41,525 bases of DNA. It comes from CAZGKW01 sp964526295. GTDB lineage: Bacteria; Planctomycetota; Phycisphaerae; FEN-1346. Numbering within the stretch: the first letter of the stretch is position 1; each line of letters opens with the position of its first letter. Shown piece after piece: positions 33,428 to 40,766 of this stretch. The translations under genes and the position numbers were made by a program. Below the pieces are notes generated by a model. That model did not search any database, was not told the DNA's origin, and was given only the letters and a program-made list of their open reading frames with translations. The stretch spans positions 1-41,525 of the forward strand of contig CAZGKW010000039.1 in the NCBI GenBank assembly GCA_964526295.1, given 5' to 3'.

Positions 33428-33456
33428 ACTATACGCGGAACCGCCGCCGGAAGCAA
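33428..33456 (-). promoter_or_regulatory. Sigma70-type promoter for rpsO-pnp
   Basis: Minus strand: -35 TTGCTT (33451-33456), 17-bp spacer, -10 TATAGT (33428-33433). The start of transcription would be near 33421, leaving about 100 nt of leader. The same -35 hexamer serves lpxD. Confidence 0.65.
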
Positions 33457-33459
33457 CAC

Positions 33460-35076
33460 TCAAAATCGGCCGCTGCCGCCCGAGCGGCGGGCGCGCCAGG
33501 TTTCCGGCGTCATGGCATAGCGCCGTTCGACGCGCGTGCGGTACTCCGGCCCGGCGTTGTACGTGCAGAAGGGATAGAGGCGGCCGTCCGGGTCGGCGTA
33601 GTGGATGACGCAACGGCGAGCCCGGTCGGTCTCGTAGTTGTACCGGTCCATGAAGTGCATACCCGCGACGAGCAGCGAGCGGAAGGTCTTCTTGCCCGCT
33701 TGGCCGCGGCCGATCCGCTTGTCGACCATGCCGTTGAGCGTGTGGAGCCAGTCCTCGAACCGCATGCCGGCCGGGGCCCGGTCGGGCCGGAAGTTCCGCC
33801 GAAGCGAGAGGAACGCCCGCACTCGGGGGAAGAACGTCAAGCGGCTCCGCTCCCGCTTTCGCGCCAGCCGCCACATGTCGCCCAGCAGCCCCTCCAGGTC
33901 GAAGAACTGCGGCACCGGCACCGGCCGCCCGTCGCGGCCCACGAACAGGTACGTCCCGAGGGCGCAGTGCGGATGGCAGCTCATGAGGATGTTCGGCTCG
34001 CCCCGCACGGCCACCACCAGCCGCGTGAACGGTTGGACGCACGACAGGGGGAACCAGTCGTCCACCGGGTCGGTCAGGCCCGTCTGCTCCGAGACGTCGC
34101 GGGCCATGTCGGGAAGCGTGTACCGCTGTCGGAGCCGCTCGGCCCGGTCGATCCGTCCGGTGAACGCCACCGGCTGGAACGAGATGCCGGCGATCGTCTC
34201 GATCCGATCCAAGGCGAAGCGGACGATCCGGCCGACCTGGCCGTCGTTGATGCCGCGGACGACAGTGGGCACGAGGACGATCTTCATGTCGGTGGCCATG
34301 ATCCGCTCGACGGCCCGGAGCTTCTCGGCCATCATTCGGCGGCCCCGCGTCTGCTCGTAGACCTCGTCCGTCACGCCGTCGAACTGAAGGTACACGTCGT
34401 GGAGCCCGGCCTCGGCGCAGCGCCGGGCGAAGTCGGCCTCCCGGGCGAACCGCAGCCCGTTCGTGGCGAGCTGGACGTGCGAGAAGCCCATGTCCCCGGC
34501 CGCCCGGAGGCAGTCGAGGAACCGCGGATGCAGCGTCGGCTCGCCGCCGGAGAACTGGACCGCCCGCCCCGCCGCCGGACGCGTCGACCGGTACGTCCGC
34601 AGCATCCCGACCACCTGCTCGAACGTCGGCTCATAGACGTAGCCCCGGGCGTCGGAGTTCGCGAAGCAGACCGGGCACCTCAGGTCGCACCGGTTCGTCA
34701 GGTCGATGTTCCCCAGGGCCGTGTTCGAGGCGTGGTCCGGGCACAGGCCGCACTGATGGGGGCAGCGGCTCGTGGCGGGCGTGAGCGGGTTCGACAGGCC
34801 CTCGCCGTCGCCGTAGTGATACTGCTCGGCCTTCAGGTAGAGTCGGGTGTCGCTCCAGTACAGGTCCTCGAACGGGCCGTGCTCCGGGCAGGTCTTGGTC
34901 ATCCAGACCCGGCCGTCGCGTTCGGCGAGCGTCGCGGGCAGCAGAGCCAGGCACTCCGGGCAGACCGACTCGACCGTCTTCGGGAGGCCCGGCACGACCG
35001 GCGGGATGGGCCGCCCCGACAGCGTGCACGTCGCATCGGGCGGGGCGGCCAGGCTGTCGGCCAGGGGGCGATTCAT
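33460..35076 (-). CDS. Radical SAM protein of the MJ0619/Tes (tetraether lipid synthase-like) family
   Basis: A 538-residue radical SAM protein. An N-terminal C39-C42...C63 set (CPEC, KTCPEHG) resembles a rubredoxin-like site. Two CxxxCxxC motifs follow: C105/C109/C112 (CPHQCGLC) and the radical SAM motif C130/C134/C137 (CDLRCPVC), then FSGGEPTLHPRF. GYVYEPTFEQV and the C-terminal CVIHYADPDGRLYPFCTYN are, as I recall, hallmarks of the MJ0619 family that includes archaeal Tes, which couples lipid tails. Bacterial members are often labelled methyltransferase or plain radical SAM. ATG 35076 follows GAGAGG. It has a good promoter and is monocistronic. The function in this organism is inference. 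Confidence 0.8.
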   Translation of the reverse strand: MNRPLADSLAAPPDATCTLSGRPIPPVVPGLPKTVESVCPECLALLPATLAERDGRVWMTKTCPEHGPFEDLYWSDTRLYLKAEQYHYGDGEGLSNPLTPATSRCPHQCGLCPDHASNTALGNIDLTNRCDLRCPVCFANSDARGYVYEPTFEQVVGMLRTYRSTRPAAGRAVQFSGGEPTLHPRFLDCLRAAGDMGFSHVQLATNGLRFAREADFARRCAEAGLHDVYLQFDGVTDEVYEQTRGRRMMAEKLRAVERIMATDMKIVLVPTVVRGINDGQVGRIVRFALDRIETIAGISFQPVAFTGRIDRAERLRQRYTLPDMARDVSEQTGLTDPVDDWFPLSCVQPFTRLVVAVRGEPNILMSCHPHCALGTYLFVGRDGRPVPVPQFFDLEGLLGDMWRLARKRERSRLTFFPRVRAFLSLRRNFRPDRAPAGMRFEDWLHTLNGMVDKRIGRGQAGKKTFRSLLVAGMHFMDRYNYETDRARRCVIHYADPDGRLYPFCTYNAGPEYRTRVERRYAMTPETWRARRSGGSGRF

Positions 35077-35171
35077 ACGGCCTCTCTCACGCGCGTTCGC
35101 CCCCACGGACAGCCGGGTGAGGACACGGGACCTCGCGGCACCGGTCCCGTAGCCGGTAAGCGGCCGGTCGG

Positions 35172-35201
35172 ATTATAGCGGCCGCCCGGCCCGAGGTTCA
35201 A
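35172..35201 (-). promoter_or_regulatory. Sigma70-type promoter for the Tes-like gene
   Basis: Minus strand: -35 TTGAAC (35196-35201), 18-bp spacer, perfect -10 TATAAT (35172-35177). The start of transcription is near 35165, about 90 nt before ATG 35076. Confidence 0.65.
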
Positions 35202-35258
35202 GCAGGAACGCGGAACGGCTTCGGCGGGCGGAATTCCGGACGGCGACGCGGGGACCTA

Positions 35259-35720
35259 TCAACCGGACCGAAGGTCGCTGTTCTTCGTTTCGCGCAGGTT
35301 CCGGACGTCTTCCTGGTGCCTGGCTCCCTCAAGATGCTCCTTGCTGCGGATCAGGCTCTCGATGTCCATCCAGTTTGCCGGCGCGTCACCGTACCGGCCG
35401 CGGACGCGCTTCGGCCAGGCCGTCTCGAAGCAGACTCCCTCGACCTTCAAGAGCACATCTACGCGTTGAGGCTCCACGCCGACCTGCACGATGTCGGTGG
35501 GCTTGTCTGCATCCAGCAGCCATGGGCTTCCGAACTCGGCGAGGGCCCGATTGGCCCGCTCGACGTTCTCCGGCGACGGGTCCACCCACAGGTCCATGTC
35601 GCGCGTGTACCGAGGCGAGCCGTGGAAGGCCACAGCCATACCGCCCACGATGAGGTAACGAACCCCATGCTCATCGAACAGCCTCAGCAGGTCCATGAAA
35701 TGTGGGGAAAGTCCCGCCAC
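35259..35720 (-). CDS. Nucleotidyltransferase-domain protein (AbiEii/MNT-like)
   Basis: A 153-residue protein with the minimal nucleotidyltransferase fold. YLIVGGMAVAFHGSPRYTRDMDLWVD gives G26-G27 and the metal-binding D41 and D43; D88 in RVDVLLKV is the likely third acidic residue. Such proteins act as toxins or antitoxin-type AMPylating enzymes (AbiEii, MNT-HEPN), or as resistance enzymes. GTG 35720 is preceded by GAGG. A 66-residue gene lies 7 nt upstream, so they form a pair. The C-terminus (EHLEGARHQEDVRNL) is typical of the DUF6036-like group. Toxin activity is unproven. Confidence 0.8.
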   Translation of the reverse strand: MAGLSPHFMDLLRLFDEHGVRYLIVGGMAVAFHGSPRYTRDMDLWVDPSPENVERANRALAEFGSPWLLDADKPTDIVQVGVEPQRVDVLLKVEGVCFETAWPKRVRGRYGDAPANWMDIESLIRSKEHLEGARHQEDVRNLRETKNSDLRSG

Positions 35721-35727
35721 CGGGTCC

Positions 35728-35928
35728 TCAATCTCCGCGATGCTGATGCATCCGACCGCGGCGAATTTCCTCGACTTCGTGCTTCATGTCCTCGACCGCT
35801 TCCAGCCGCTGCTCGGGCGTGAGGCCGAGCCAGAACTCCCGGTCCCACGCCGCCGCCTCCTCGTGGTTGTGGGCGATGTTGCCCACCATGCGCTTGCGAC
35901 GCTCCCGCGATCTCTCGGCCAGTCCCAT
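35728..35928 (-). CDS. Small protein paired with the nucleotidyltransferase
   Basis: A 66-residue, highly charged protein: MGLAERSRERRKRMVGNIAHNHEEAAAWDREFWLGLTPEQRLEAV is followed by an acidic helix. The WDREFWLGLTPEQRLEAV part resembles short proteins I associate with nucleotidyltransferase operons, which may be partner or antitoxin proteins. ATG 35928 is preceded by AGGAG, and a promoter lies just upstream. The stop is 7 nt before the nucleotidyltransferase start. No DNA-binding fold can be identified. Confidence 0.65.
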   Translation of the reverse strand: MGLAERSRERRKRMVGNIAHNHEEAAAWDREFWLGLTPEQRLEAVEDMKHEVEEIRRGRMHQHRGD

Positions 35929-35982
35929 GACAACTCCTGCCAATACGTCCGCCAACGCACGGCGTCCCTCCGGGCTGCACCC

Positions 35983-36011
35983 ATCATACCACGGGAGCGA
36001 CCGGCTGCCTA
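35983..36011 (-). promoter_or_regulatory. Promoter for the nucleotidyltransferase pair
   Basis: Minus strand: -35 TAGGCA (36006-36011), 17-bp spacer, -10 TATGAT (35983-35988), about 48 nt of leader before ATG 35928. Confidence 0.5.
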
Positions 36012-36036
36012 CCCCGCACGACACCCACCGAAAGGC

Positions 36037-36828
36037 TCACGCGCCCAGCAGCTTCGCCGCCACGTTGTGCACGATGTGGACCCCGGCGGCGATGCCGAAC
36101 CCCCGGGCGGCGTACAGGTAGCTCAGGTAGACCCCGGCGGCCGTCCGGAACAGGAATGCCGGCCAGGCGAACGCCTCCGTCCCGACGAGCGTGTGGGCCC
36201 CGGCGAACAGGGCCGCGAAGATCAGCACCCCCGCCACGATCGCCCCGTTTCCCTTGAGCTTCAAGACCCGCCGGCACACGACGAGCAGCGTCCCCACCAG
36301 GACCACGCGGAAGATCAGCTCCTCGTAGATGCCCGCCCCGATGCTCGTCATGACGGCCTCGAGCCACCCGCCGCCGTCGGCCCCGCCGACCGCCAGGGCC
36401 AGCCAGCGGTCGAGCCCCCGCACGACTCCGTGCAGCGCCACCAGGGGCACGGTGAGGATGATCGTCTCGAGCCACATCGCCCCCGGCAGGAGCGGCGCGA
36501 CCCGCAACGGGTCGCCCCGCAGGAGGTGGACGAAGACCAGGTACAGGGCCACGACGAACGCCGGGGCGGCCACGCCGGTCACGCCCAGCATCGCCAGGCC
36601 CTGCCTGAGGAGCCGGTCCGCCCCGGCCGCCAGGTCCGGCCGGGCCCACGCCAGGCCCACCGTGTAGAACAGCAGCACCGGCAGCAGGAAGACGAGCGAG
36701 ACGAGCGGCCGCCTGGCTTCTTCGGCAAAAAGGAGCCGCCCGGCAGCCCGCCTCCGGCGAGAAGGGCGGTTGCGCCGCCGGGACGGCTTCCGGGTCCCGT
36801 GTTTCGTGGAGCGCTTGGCGGGCGGCAT
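36037..36828 (-). CDS. CPBP-family intramembrane glutamic protease
   Basis: A 263-residue membrane protein with a very basic N-terminus (KRSTKHGTRKPSRRRNRPSRRRR) and about eight hydrophobic segments. The CPBP/Rce1-type motifs are present: EEL in IYEELIFR (EExxxR), FAGAH and HIVHN, the catalytic Glu and His positions of this family. Members process prenylated proteins in eukaryotes or act in bacteriocin maturation and immunity in bacteria; the substrate here is unknown. ATG 36828 is chosen. A TACACT -10-like element at 36835-36840 lies about 7 nt upstream, and no Shine-Dalgarno is seen, so the mRNA may be leaderless. It is divergent from the sulfatase gene. Confidence 0.88.
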   Translation of the reverse strand: MPPAKRSTKHGTRKPSRRRNRPSRRRRAAGRLLFAEEARRPLVSLVFLLPVLLFYTVGLAWARPDLAAGADRLLRQGLAMLGVTGVAAPAFVVALYLVFVHLLRGDPLRVAPLLPGAMWLETIILTVPLVALHGVVRGLDRWLALAVGGADGGGWLEAVMTSIGAGIYEELIFRVVLVGTLLVVCRRVLKLKGNGAIVAGVLIFAALFAGAHTLVGTEAFAWPAFLFRTAAGVYLSYLYAARGFGIAAGVHIVHNVAAKLLGA

Positions 36829-36891
36829 GGCCGAAGTGTAGCGGCCGAGTGCCCCGAAGGGAACGACGAGTTGCCTCGCCCGCCAAATCGC

Positions 36892-36920
36892 TTGCAACCC
36901 GACGGCCCGCCCCGTACGTT
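36892..36920 (+). promoter_or_regulatory. Possible promoter for the sulfatase gene
   Basis: TTGCAA (36892-36897), 17-bp spacer, TACGTT (36915-36920), about 31 nt before ATG 36951. The -10 is weak. Confidence 0.35.
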
Positions 36921-36950
36921 GCCCGGCGGATACACGAAACGAGGCGACCC

Positions 36951-38396
36951 ATGGACCGACCCAACCTCCTGATCTTCATGACGGACCACCAGCGAGGCGA
37001 CACCGTGCTGCCGGAGCACCCGGCCGTGATGCCGAACGTCGCCCGGCTCGGCGCCGAGGGCGTCACGTTCGCCGAGACGTTCTGCCCCTCGCCCCACTGC
37101 TGCCCCTGCCGGGCCACGTTCCACTCGGGACTGTACCCGTCGCGGCACGGCGTGTGGAACAACGTGTGCAACGACCAGGCCCTGTCGCGCGGCCCGCGGC
37201 CGGGGGTACGGCTGTGGAGCGAGGACTTCGCCGACGCCGGCTACGAGATGATCTTCTCAGGCAAGTGGCACGTCAGCTCGGAGGAGACGCCGAAGGACTG
37301 CGGCTGGCGCGAGCTCGTCGTCTCGGGCGACAAGCCGCGGGAGCACGGCGTCGCCTGGGAGGGCGTCCGCCGGCTGGCCGAAAAGCCCGAACACCGGGAG
37401 CGTGGCGAAGGCCAGATGCTCCGCCCCGGCTGGGGCACCTACACCGCCTACGGGACGCGGGAGGACGGCAACGCCTTCGACGAGCGGGCCGTCTCGGAGG
37501 CCGTGGCGGCGATGCCCGGCACCGCCGCGTCCGGCCGGCCGTGGGCCATGTTCGTCGGGGCCCAGGGCCCGCACGACCCGTACTTCGTGCCCCAGCGGTT
37601 CCGCGACCTGTACGACGTGGCGGACGTGCCGCTCCCGCCGAGCTTCGCCGACACGCTCGAGGACAAGCCCCGCGTCTACAAGCGGATGCGTGACACGCGG
37701 TTCGGCCAGCTCACGGAGCGAGAGGTCCGCGAGGCGATCCGCCACTTCTGGGCCTACTGTTCCTACCTGGACGACCTGTTCGGCCGGCTCCTGGCGGCCC
37801 TGGAGGAGACCGGGCAGGCCGAGAACACGCTGGTCCTCTATTGCTCGGACCACGGCGACTACCTGGGCGACCACGGCCTGTTCTGCAAGGGCATCCCGTG
37901 CTTCCGGGGCGCTTACCACGTGCCGGCCGTCGTCCGATGGCCGGCGGGGACCGCCGAGCCCGGCCGGCGGGTCGAGGAGCTGGTATCGCTGGCGGACTTC
38001 GCCCCGACGTTCCTCGATCTGGCCGCGATCGATGCGGACCGCGACTTCACCGGCGCCAGCCTCGTGCCCTTTTTCGAAGGGCGGAAGCCCGAGGACTGGC
38101 GCGACGCCCTCTTCACCCAGTGCGACGGCGTCGAGCTCTATTACACCCAGCGGGCCGCCTGGACCAAAGACCACAAGTACGTCTTCAACGGCTTCGACGA
38201 GGACGAGCTGTACGATTTGCGGGCCGACCCGCACGAGATGAGGAACCTCGCCGCCGACCCGGCCTTCGAGAAGGTCAAGCACGACCTCGTGCGTCGGCTG
38301 TGGCAGTTTGCCGAGCGGGAGGACGACGCGATCGTCAACACGGCCTATATCACGACGTCACTGATGCCTTGGGGTCCGGCCGAGGCCCTGCGGTAG
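36951..38396 (+). CDS. Sulfatase (formylglycine-dependent, arylsulfatase family)
   Basis: A 481-residue sulfatase that hydrolyses sulfate esters. The core motif CxPxR is CCPCR at 50-54 (in PSPHCCPCRATFHSG), where C50 would be turned into formylglycine; position 51 is also Cys. Metal-site segments are seen in NLLIFMTDHQRGDT (D12, H13), GKWH, GPHDPY and YCSDHGDYLGDHGL. There is no signal peptide, so it may act in the cytoplasm. Planctomycetes carry many sulfatases for sulfated polysaccharides. GAGG precedes ATG 36951. It is followed by the glycosylase gene after 10 nt. The substrate is unknown. Confidence 0.93.
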   Translation: MDRPNLLIFMTDHQRGDTVLPEHPAVMPNVARLGAEGVTFAETFCPSPHCCPCRATFHSGLYPSRHGVWNNVCNDQALSRGPRPGVRLWSEDFADAGYEMIFSGKWHVSSEETPKDCGWRELVVSGDKPREHGVAWEGVRRLAEKPEHRERGEGQMLRPGWGTYTAYGTREDGNAFDERAVSEAVAAMPGTAASGRPWAMFVGAQGPHDPYFVPQRFRDLYDVADVPLPPSFADTLEDKPRVYKRMRDTRFGQLTEREVREAIRHFWAYCSYLDDLFGRLLAALEETGQAENTLVLYCSDHGDYLGDHGLFCKGIPCFRGAYHVPAVVRWPAGTAEPGRRVEELVSLADFAPTFLDLAAIDADRDFTGASLVPFFEGRKPEDWRDALFTQCDGVELYYTQRAAWTKDHKYVFNGFDEDELYDLRADPHEMRNLAADPAFEKVKHDLVRRLWQFAEREDDAIVNTAYITTSLMPWGPAEALR

Positions 38397-38406
38397 ACGG
38401 ACGGCC

Positions 38407-39081
38407 ATGCGAACCGACGCCAAGATTCGCGGCTTCTACGAGGCGCTGCTCGATGCCTGGGGACCTCAGGGCTGGTGGCCCGCCGAGACGCCGTTCGAGG
38501 TGGCCGTCGGGGCCATCCTGACGCAGAACACCAACTGGCGGAACGTCGAGCGGGCCATCGTGAACCTGAAGCGCGAAGGACTCCTGGAACCGGCCGCCCT
38601 GGCCGAGGTCGACCCCGACCGGCTGGCCGAGCTGGTCCGCCCCGCCGGCTACTTCCGCGTCAAGACGAAGCGGCTTCGGAACTTCGTCCGGATGCTCGTC
38701 GACGACTTCGGCGGCGACCTCGACGCCCTGTTCTCGCTTTCCACCTCATCCCTGCGGGAGACGATCCTGTCGGTCAGCGGCATCGGACCCGAGACGGCCG
38801 ACTCGATCGTCCTCTATGCCGCGGGGCGGCCTGTTTTCGTCGTCGACGCCTACACGGCCCGGGTGCTGTATCGTCACGGGCTGTTGGACCTTCCGGCGTC
38901 GTACGAGGAGGTGCAGGAGCTGATGGCGGGGCCCCTGCCGGCCGACGCCGACCTGTTCGGCGAGTACCACGCCCTCCTGGTGGAGGTGGGTAAGCGGCAC
39001 TGCAAGAAGCGGGCACCCGTCTGCGACGGATGCCCGCTCGCACCGTTTCTGGAGGAAGGCCAGCCGGTCATGGACACCTAA
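38407..39081 (+). CDS. Endonuclease III-like DNA glycosylase, MagIII type
   Basis: A 224-residue HhH-GPD glycosylase. The helix-hairpin-helix is SVSGIGPETADSIVLYA, with catalytic aspartate D147 (VVDAYTARV). E129 takes the position of the catalytic lysine of endonuclease III, so it is probably monofunctional, without AP-lyase activity. The C-terminal cluster motif has C199, C206 and C209 but L215 replaces the fourth cysteine, so the [4Fe-4S] cluster is probably weakened or absent. This resembles Helicobacter MagIII, a 3-methyladenine glycosylase. It lies 10 nt after the sulfatase, perhaps co-transcribed without a functional link. Its stop overlaps the GGDEF gene stop by 3 nt. Confidence 0.88.
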   Translation: MRTDAKIRGFYEALLDAWGPQGWWPAETPFEVAVGAILTQNTNWRNVERAIVNLKREGLLEPAALAEVDPDRLAELVRPAGYFRVKTKRLRNFVRMLVDDFGGDLDALFSLSTSSLRETILSVSGIGPETADSIVLYAAGRPVFVVDAYTARVLYRHGLLDLPASYEEVQELMAGPLPADADLFGEYHALLVEVGKRHCKKRAPVCDGCPLAPFLEEGQPVMDT

Positions 39082-40268
39082 CCGGACTGGCCTTCCTCGG
39101 TTCGTACGGCCCGGTTCCGGGGGGAAGGCCCGGCGGAGCGAGGGGAGGTCGGCCTCGCCGCCATGCCAGCCAGCCGGGCCGCGGCTTCCAACTCCACACG
39201 GCTCTTCGGGTCCTCCGCCAGCAGCGGATGGCCCGGTCCGTGCAGGTCCCGCCGAATCGCCAGACGCGATTCCGGGTCCAGCTCGTCCCAGGCGGTCACC
39301 CCGTTGCGTCCCTGGCGCTTCCGCTGATACAGGGCCTGGTCGGCCAGGAGCACCAGCAGTTCCGGCGACGTTACCTCCGGGTCCTCCGGATAGGTCGCCG
39401 TCCCGATGCTCAACGAGAGCGGCACTCGCTGGCCCTTGCAGACGAAGCGGTGGCGCCGCGTGGCCACCAGGATCCGCCTGGCCAGCGAACGGACCTCCTT
39501 GCGGCCGCTGCGGGGACAGACCAGGGCAAACTCGTCGCCGGCGTATCGGGCCACGAGGTCTGATTCGCGGGCACACTGGCGGAGGATGACCGCCACTTCC
39601 TTCAGGGCCTCGTCGCCGAACGGGTGGCCGTACTCGTCGTTGACCCGCTTGAAGTGGTCGATGTCGGCGATCATAAGGGCCAGACTGTGGCCGTACCTGC
39701 GGCTGATCTTGAACTCCGTCTTCATCCACTCCATCAGGTAGCGGTAGTTATACAGGGCCGTCAGGCCGTCGGTGATGCTGCGGACCTTCAGGTTGCGGTT
39801 GTCTTCGCGGAGCTGCTTCAGGAGCTGACTCTCGCGGGCGACGGTCCGCTCGAGCTCGGCCCGGACCTTGCGGAGCTGGTCGTGGGCGTTCTTGAGGCGC
39901 AGAAGGCCGTGCAGGCGGCACTGAAGCAGGGCCTCGTCGAAGTCGGGGCCGAGCACCTCGTCGACCTCGCCGGCGAGGAGCCGGCCGCGGGCCTCCTCGT
40001 CCAGCCGCCTCCCGACGATCGCCAGGACCGGCAGATAGCGGTCCGGGCAGAGGCTCTTGAGGACGCGGGCCGTGTCGAGGACGTCGAATCCGCCCTGCTC
40101 GCCGCCGATGAGGGCGACGTCAACCGTCCCGCTCTTGACGATCGCCATGGCCGTCAGACAGTCGGGGGCTTCCTGGATGGCCGCGCCGAGGCGCTCAAGG
40201 CCGGTCACCAGATGCTCGCGAGCGTTCCTCTCGCCGACCCGCACCAAGACGCGCAGTCGCTCGGCCAT
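39078..40268 (-). CDS. GGDEF diguanylate cyclase with degenerate receiver domain
   Basis: A 396-residue protein. Residues 1-125 form a receiver-like domain (LRVLVRVGERNAREHLVTGLERLGA), but the phosphoacceptor position is G55 (VDVALIGG) and the acidic pair is incomplete, so it is a pseudo-receiver. A coiled coil follows (about 125-160), then the GGDEF domain from TDGLTALYNYRY. The active-site loop is A243-G-D-E-F (a known active variant of GGDEF). R234-E-S-D237 five residues upstream is a product-inhibition I-site. It probably makes c-di-GMP, with control by protein or ligand binding. GGGAGGT precedes ATG 40268. Confidence 0.9.
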   Translation of the reverse strand: MAERLRVLVRVGERNAREHLVTGLERLGAAIQEAPDCLTAMAIVKSGTVDVALIGGEQGGFDVLDTARVLKSLCPDRYLPVLAIVGRRLDEEARGRLLAGEVDEVLGPDFDEALLQCRLHGLLRLKNAHDQLRKVRAELERTVARESQLLKQLREDNRNLKVRSITDGLTALYNYRYLMEWMKTEFKISRRYGHSLALMIADIDHFKRVNDEYGHPFGDEALKEVAVILRQCARESDLVARYAGDEFALVCPRSGRKEVRSLARRILVATRRHRFVCKGQRVPLSLSIGTATYPEDPEVTSPELLVLLADQALYQRKRQGRNGVTAWDELDPESRLAIRRDLHGPGHPLLAEDPKSRVELEAAARLAGMAARPTSPRSAGPSPRNRAVRTEEGQSG

Positions 40269-40766
40269 GTGACCTCCCTGCTGCCGCCGGACCGTGCACG
40301 GGGCACGGGCCACCGCCGGTCGGGACGCATAGGCGCGTCGAGCCCGTCCGGGGGCAGGAGTCGAACCCGTCGACGGGCAGGCCCGGGGCGTGTCGAAAGG
40401 CAAGCCCAGGGCTTGCCAAAGGGACGGGCCGCCCGGCCCGCGCGCCGATGGCGCCCGCTCCGGCCGGTAAGCGTCACCCGGCCCCGTGCGTGTCCGGCGC
40501 CTCTGTCTTCGGAGCGTTTCCCGCAGGGCCCGCTCCGGTTGCCTTCCGTCTACACCATAGGCGAAAGGCGGCTGGGGGCAAATCGGCGGATGAGAGTGGG
40601 AAGGCGGGCGAACGTAAGTGCTTGCAAGGGAGCTATTTACCGGCCCAGCGGCGGCGGCCGCGGGGCGGCGGACCCTGCACGACGGCACCGCTTTTCGTAC
40701 GAAAAACCGAGCAGCCAGGTGCCGGCCCTCGCGCCCGGCCGGACGGGGGGGCCGGCTTCGGGGTCT
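40269..40766. other. About 500-nt non-coding stretch with inverted repeats
   Basis: No convincing gene. It contains a 19-nt inverted repeat GGCAAGCCCAGGGCTTGCC (40399-40417), GGCCGG/CCGGCC (40462-40483), a perfect 14-bp palindrome (40692-40705), a CGGGGT/ACCCCG hairpin overlapping the pgsA stop (40759-40774), and a possible minus-strand promoter: -35 TTGCCC (40576-40581), 16-bp spacer, -10 TATGGT (40554-40559). That would give the GGDEF transcript a leader of about 280 nt. Confidence 0.5.
40692..40705. repeat. Perfect 14-bp AT-flanked palindrome
   Basis: TTTTCGTACGAAAA is a perfect palindrome, unusual in such GC-rich DNA, between pgsA and the GGDEF gene. It could be a dimeric repressor site or structural. 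Confidence 0.4.

Noticed and set aside
40340..40375. Minus strand reads like a tRNA T-arm (GGGTTCGACTCC)
   Set aside because: No acceptor, D-arm or anticodon stem pairs in the expected positions, and the T-stem has a mismatch, so it is probably chance in GC-rich DNA.
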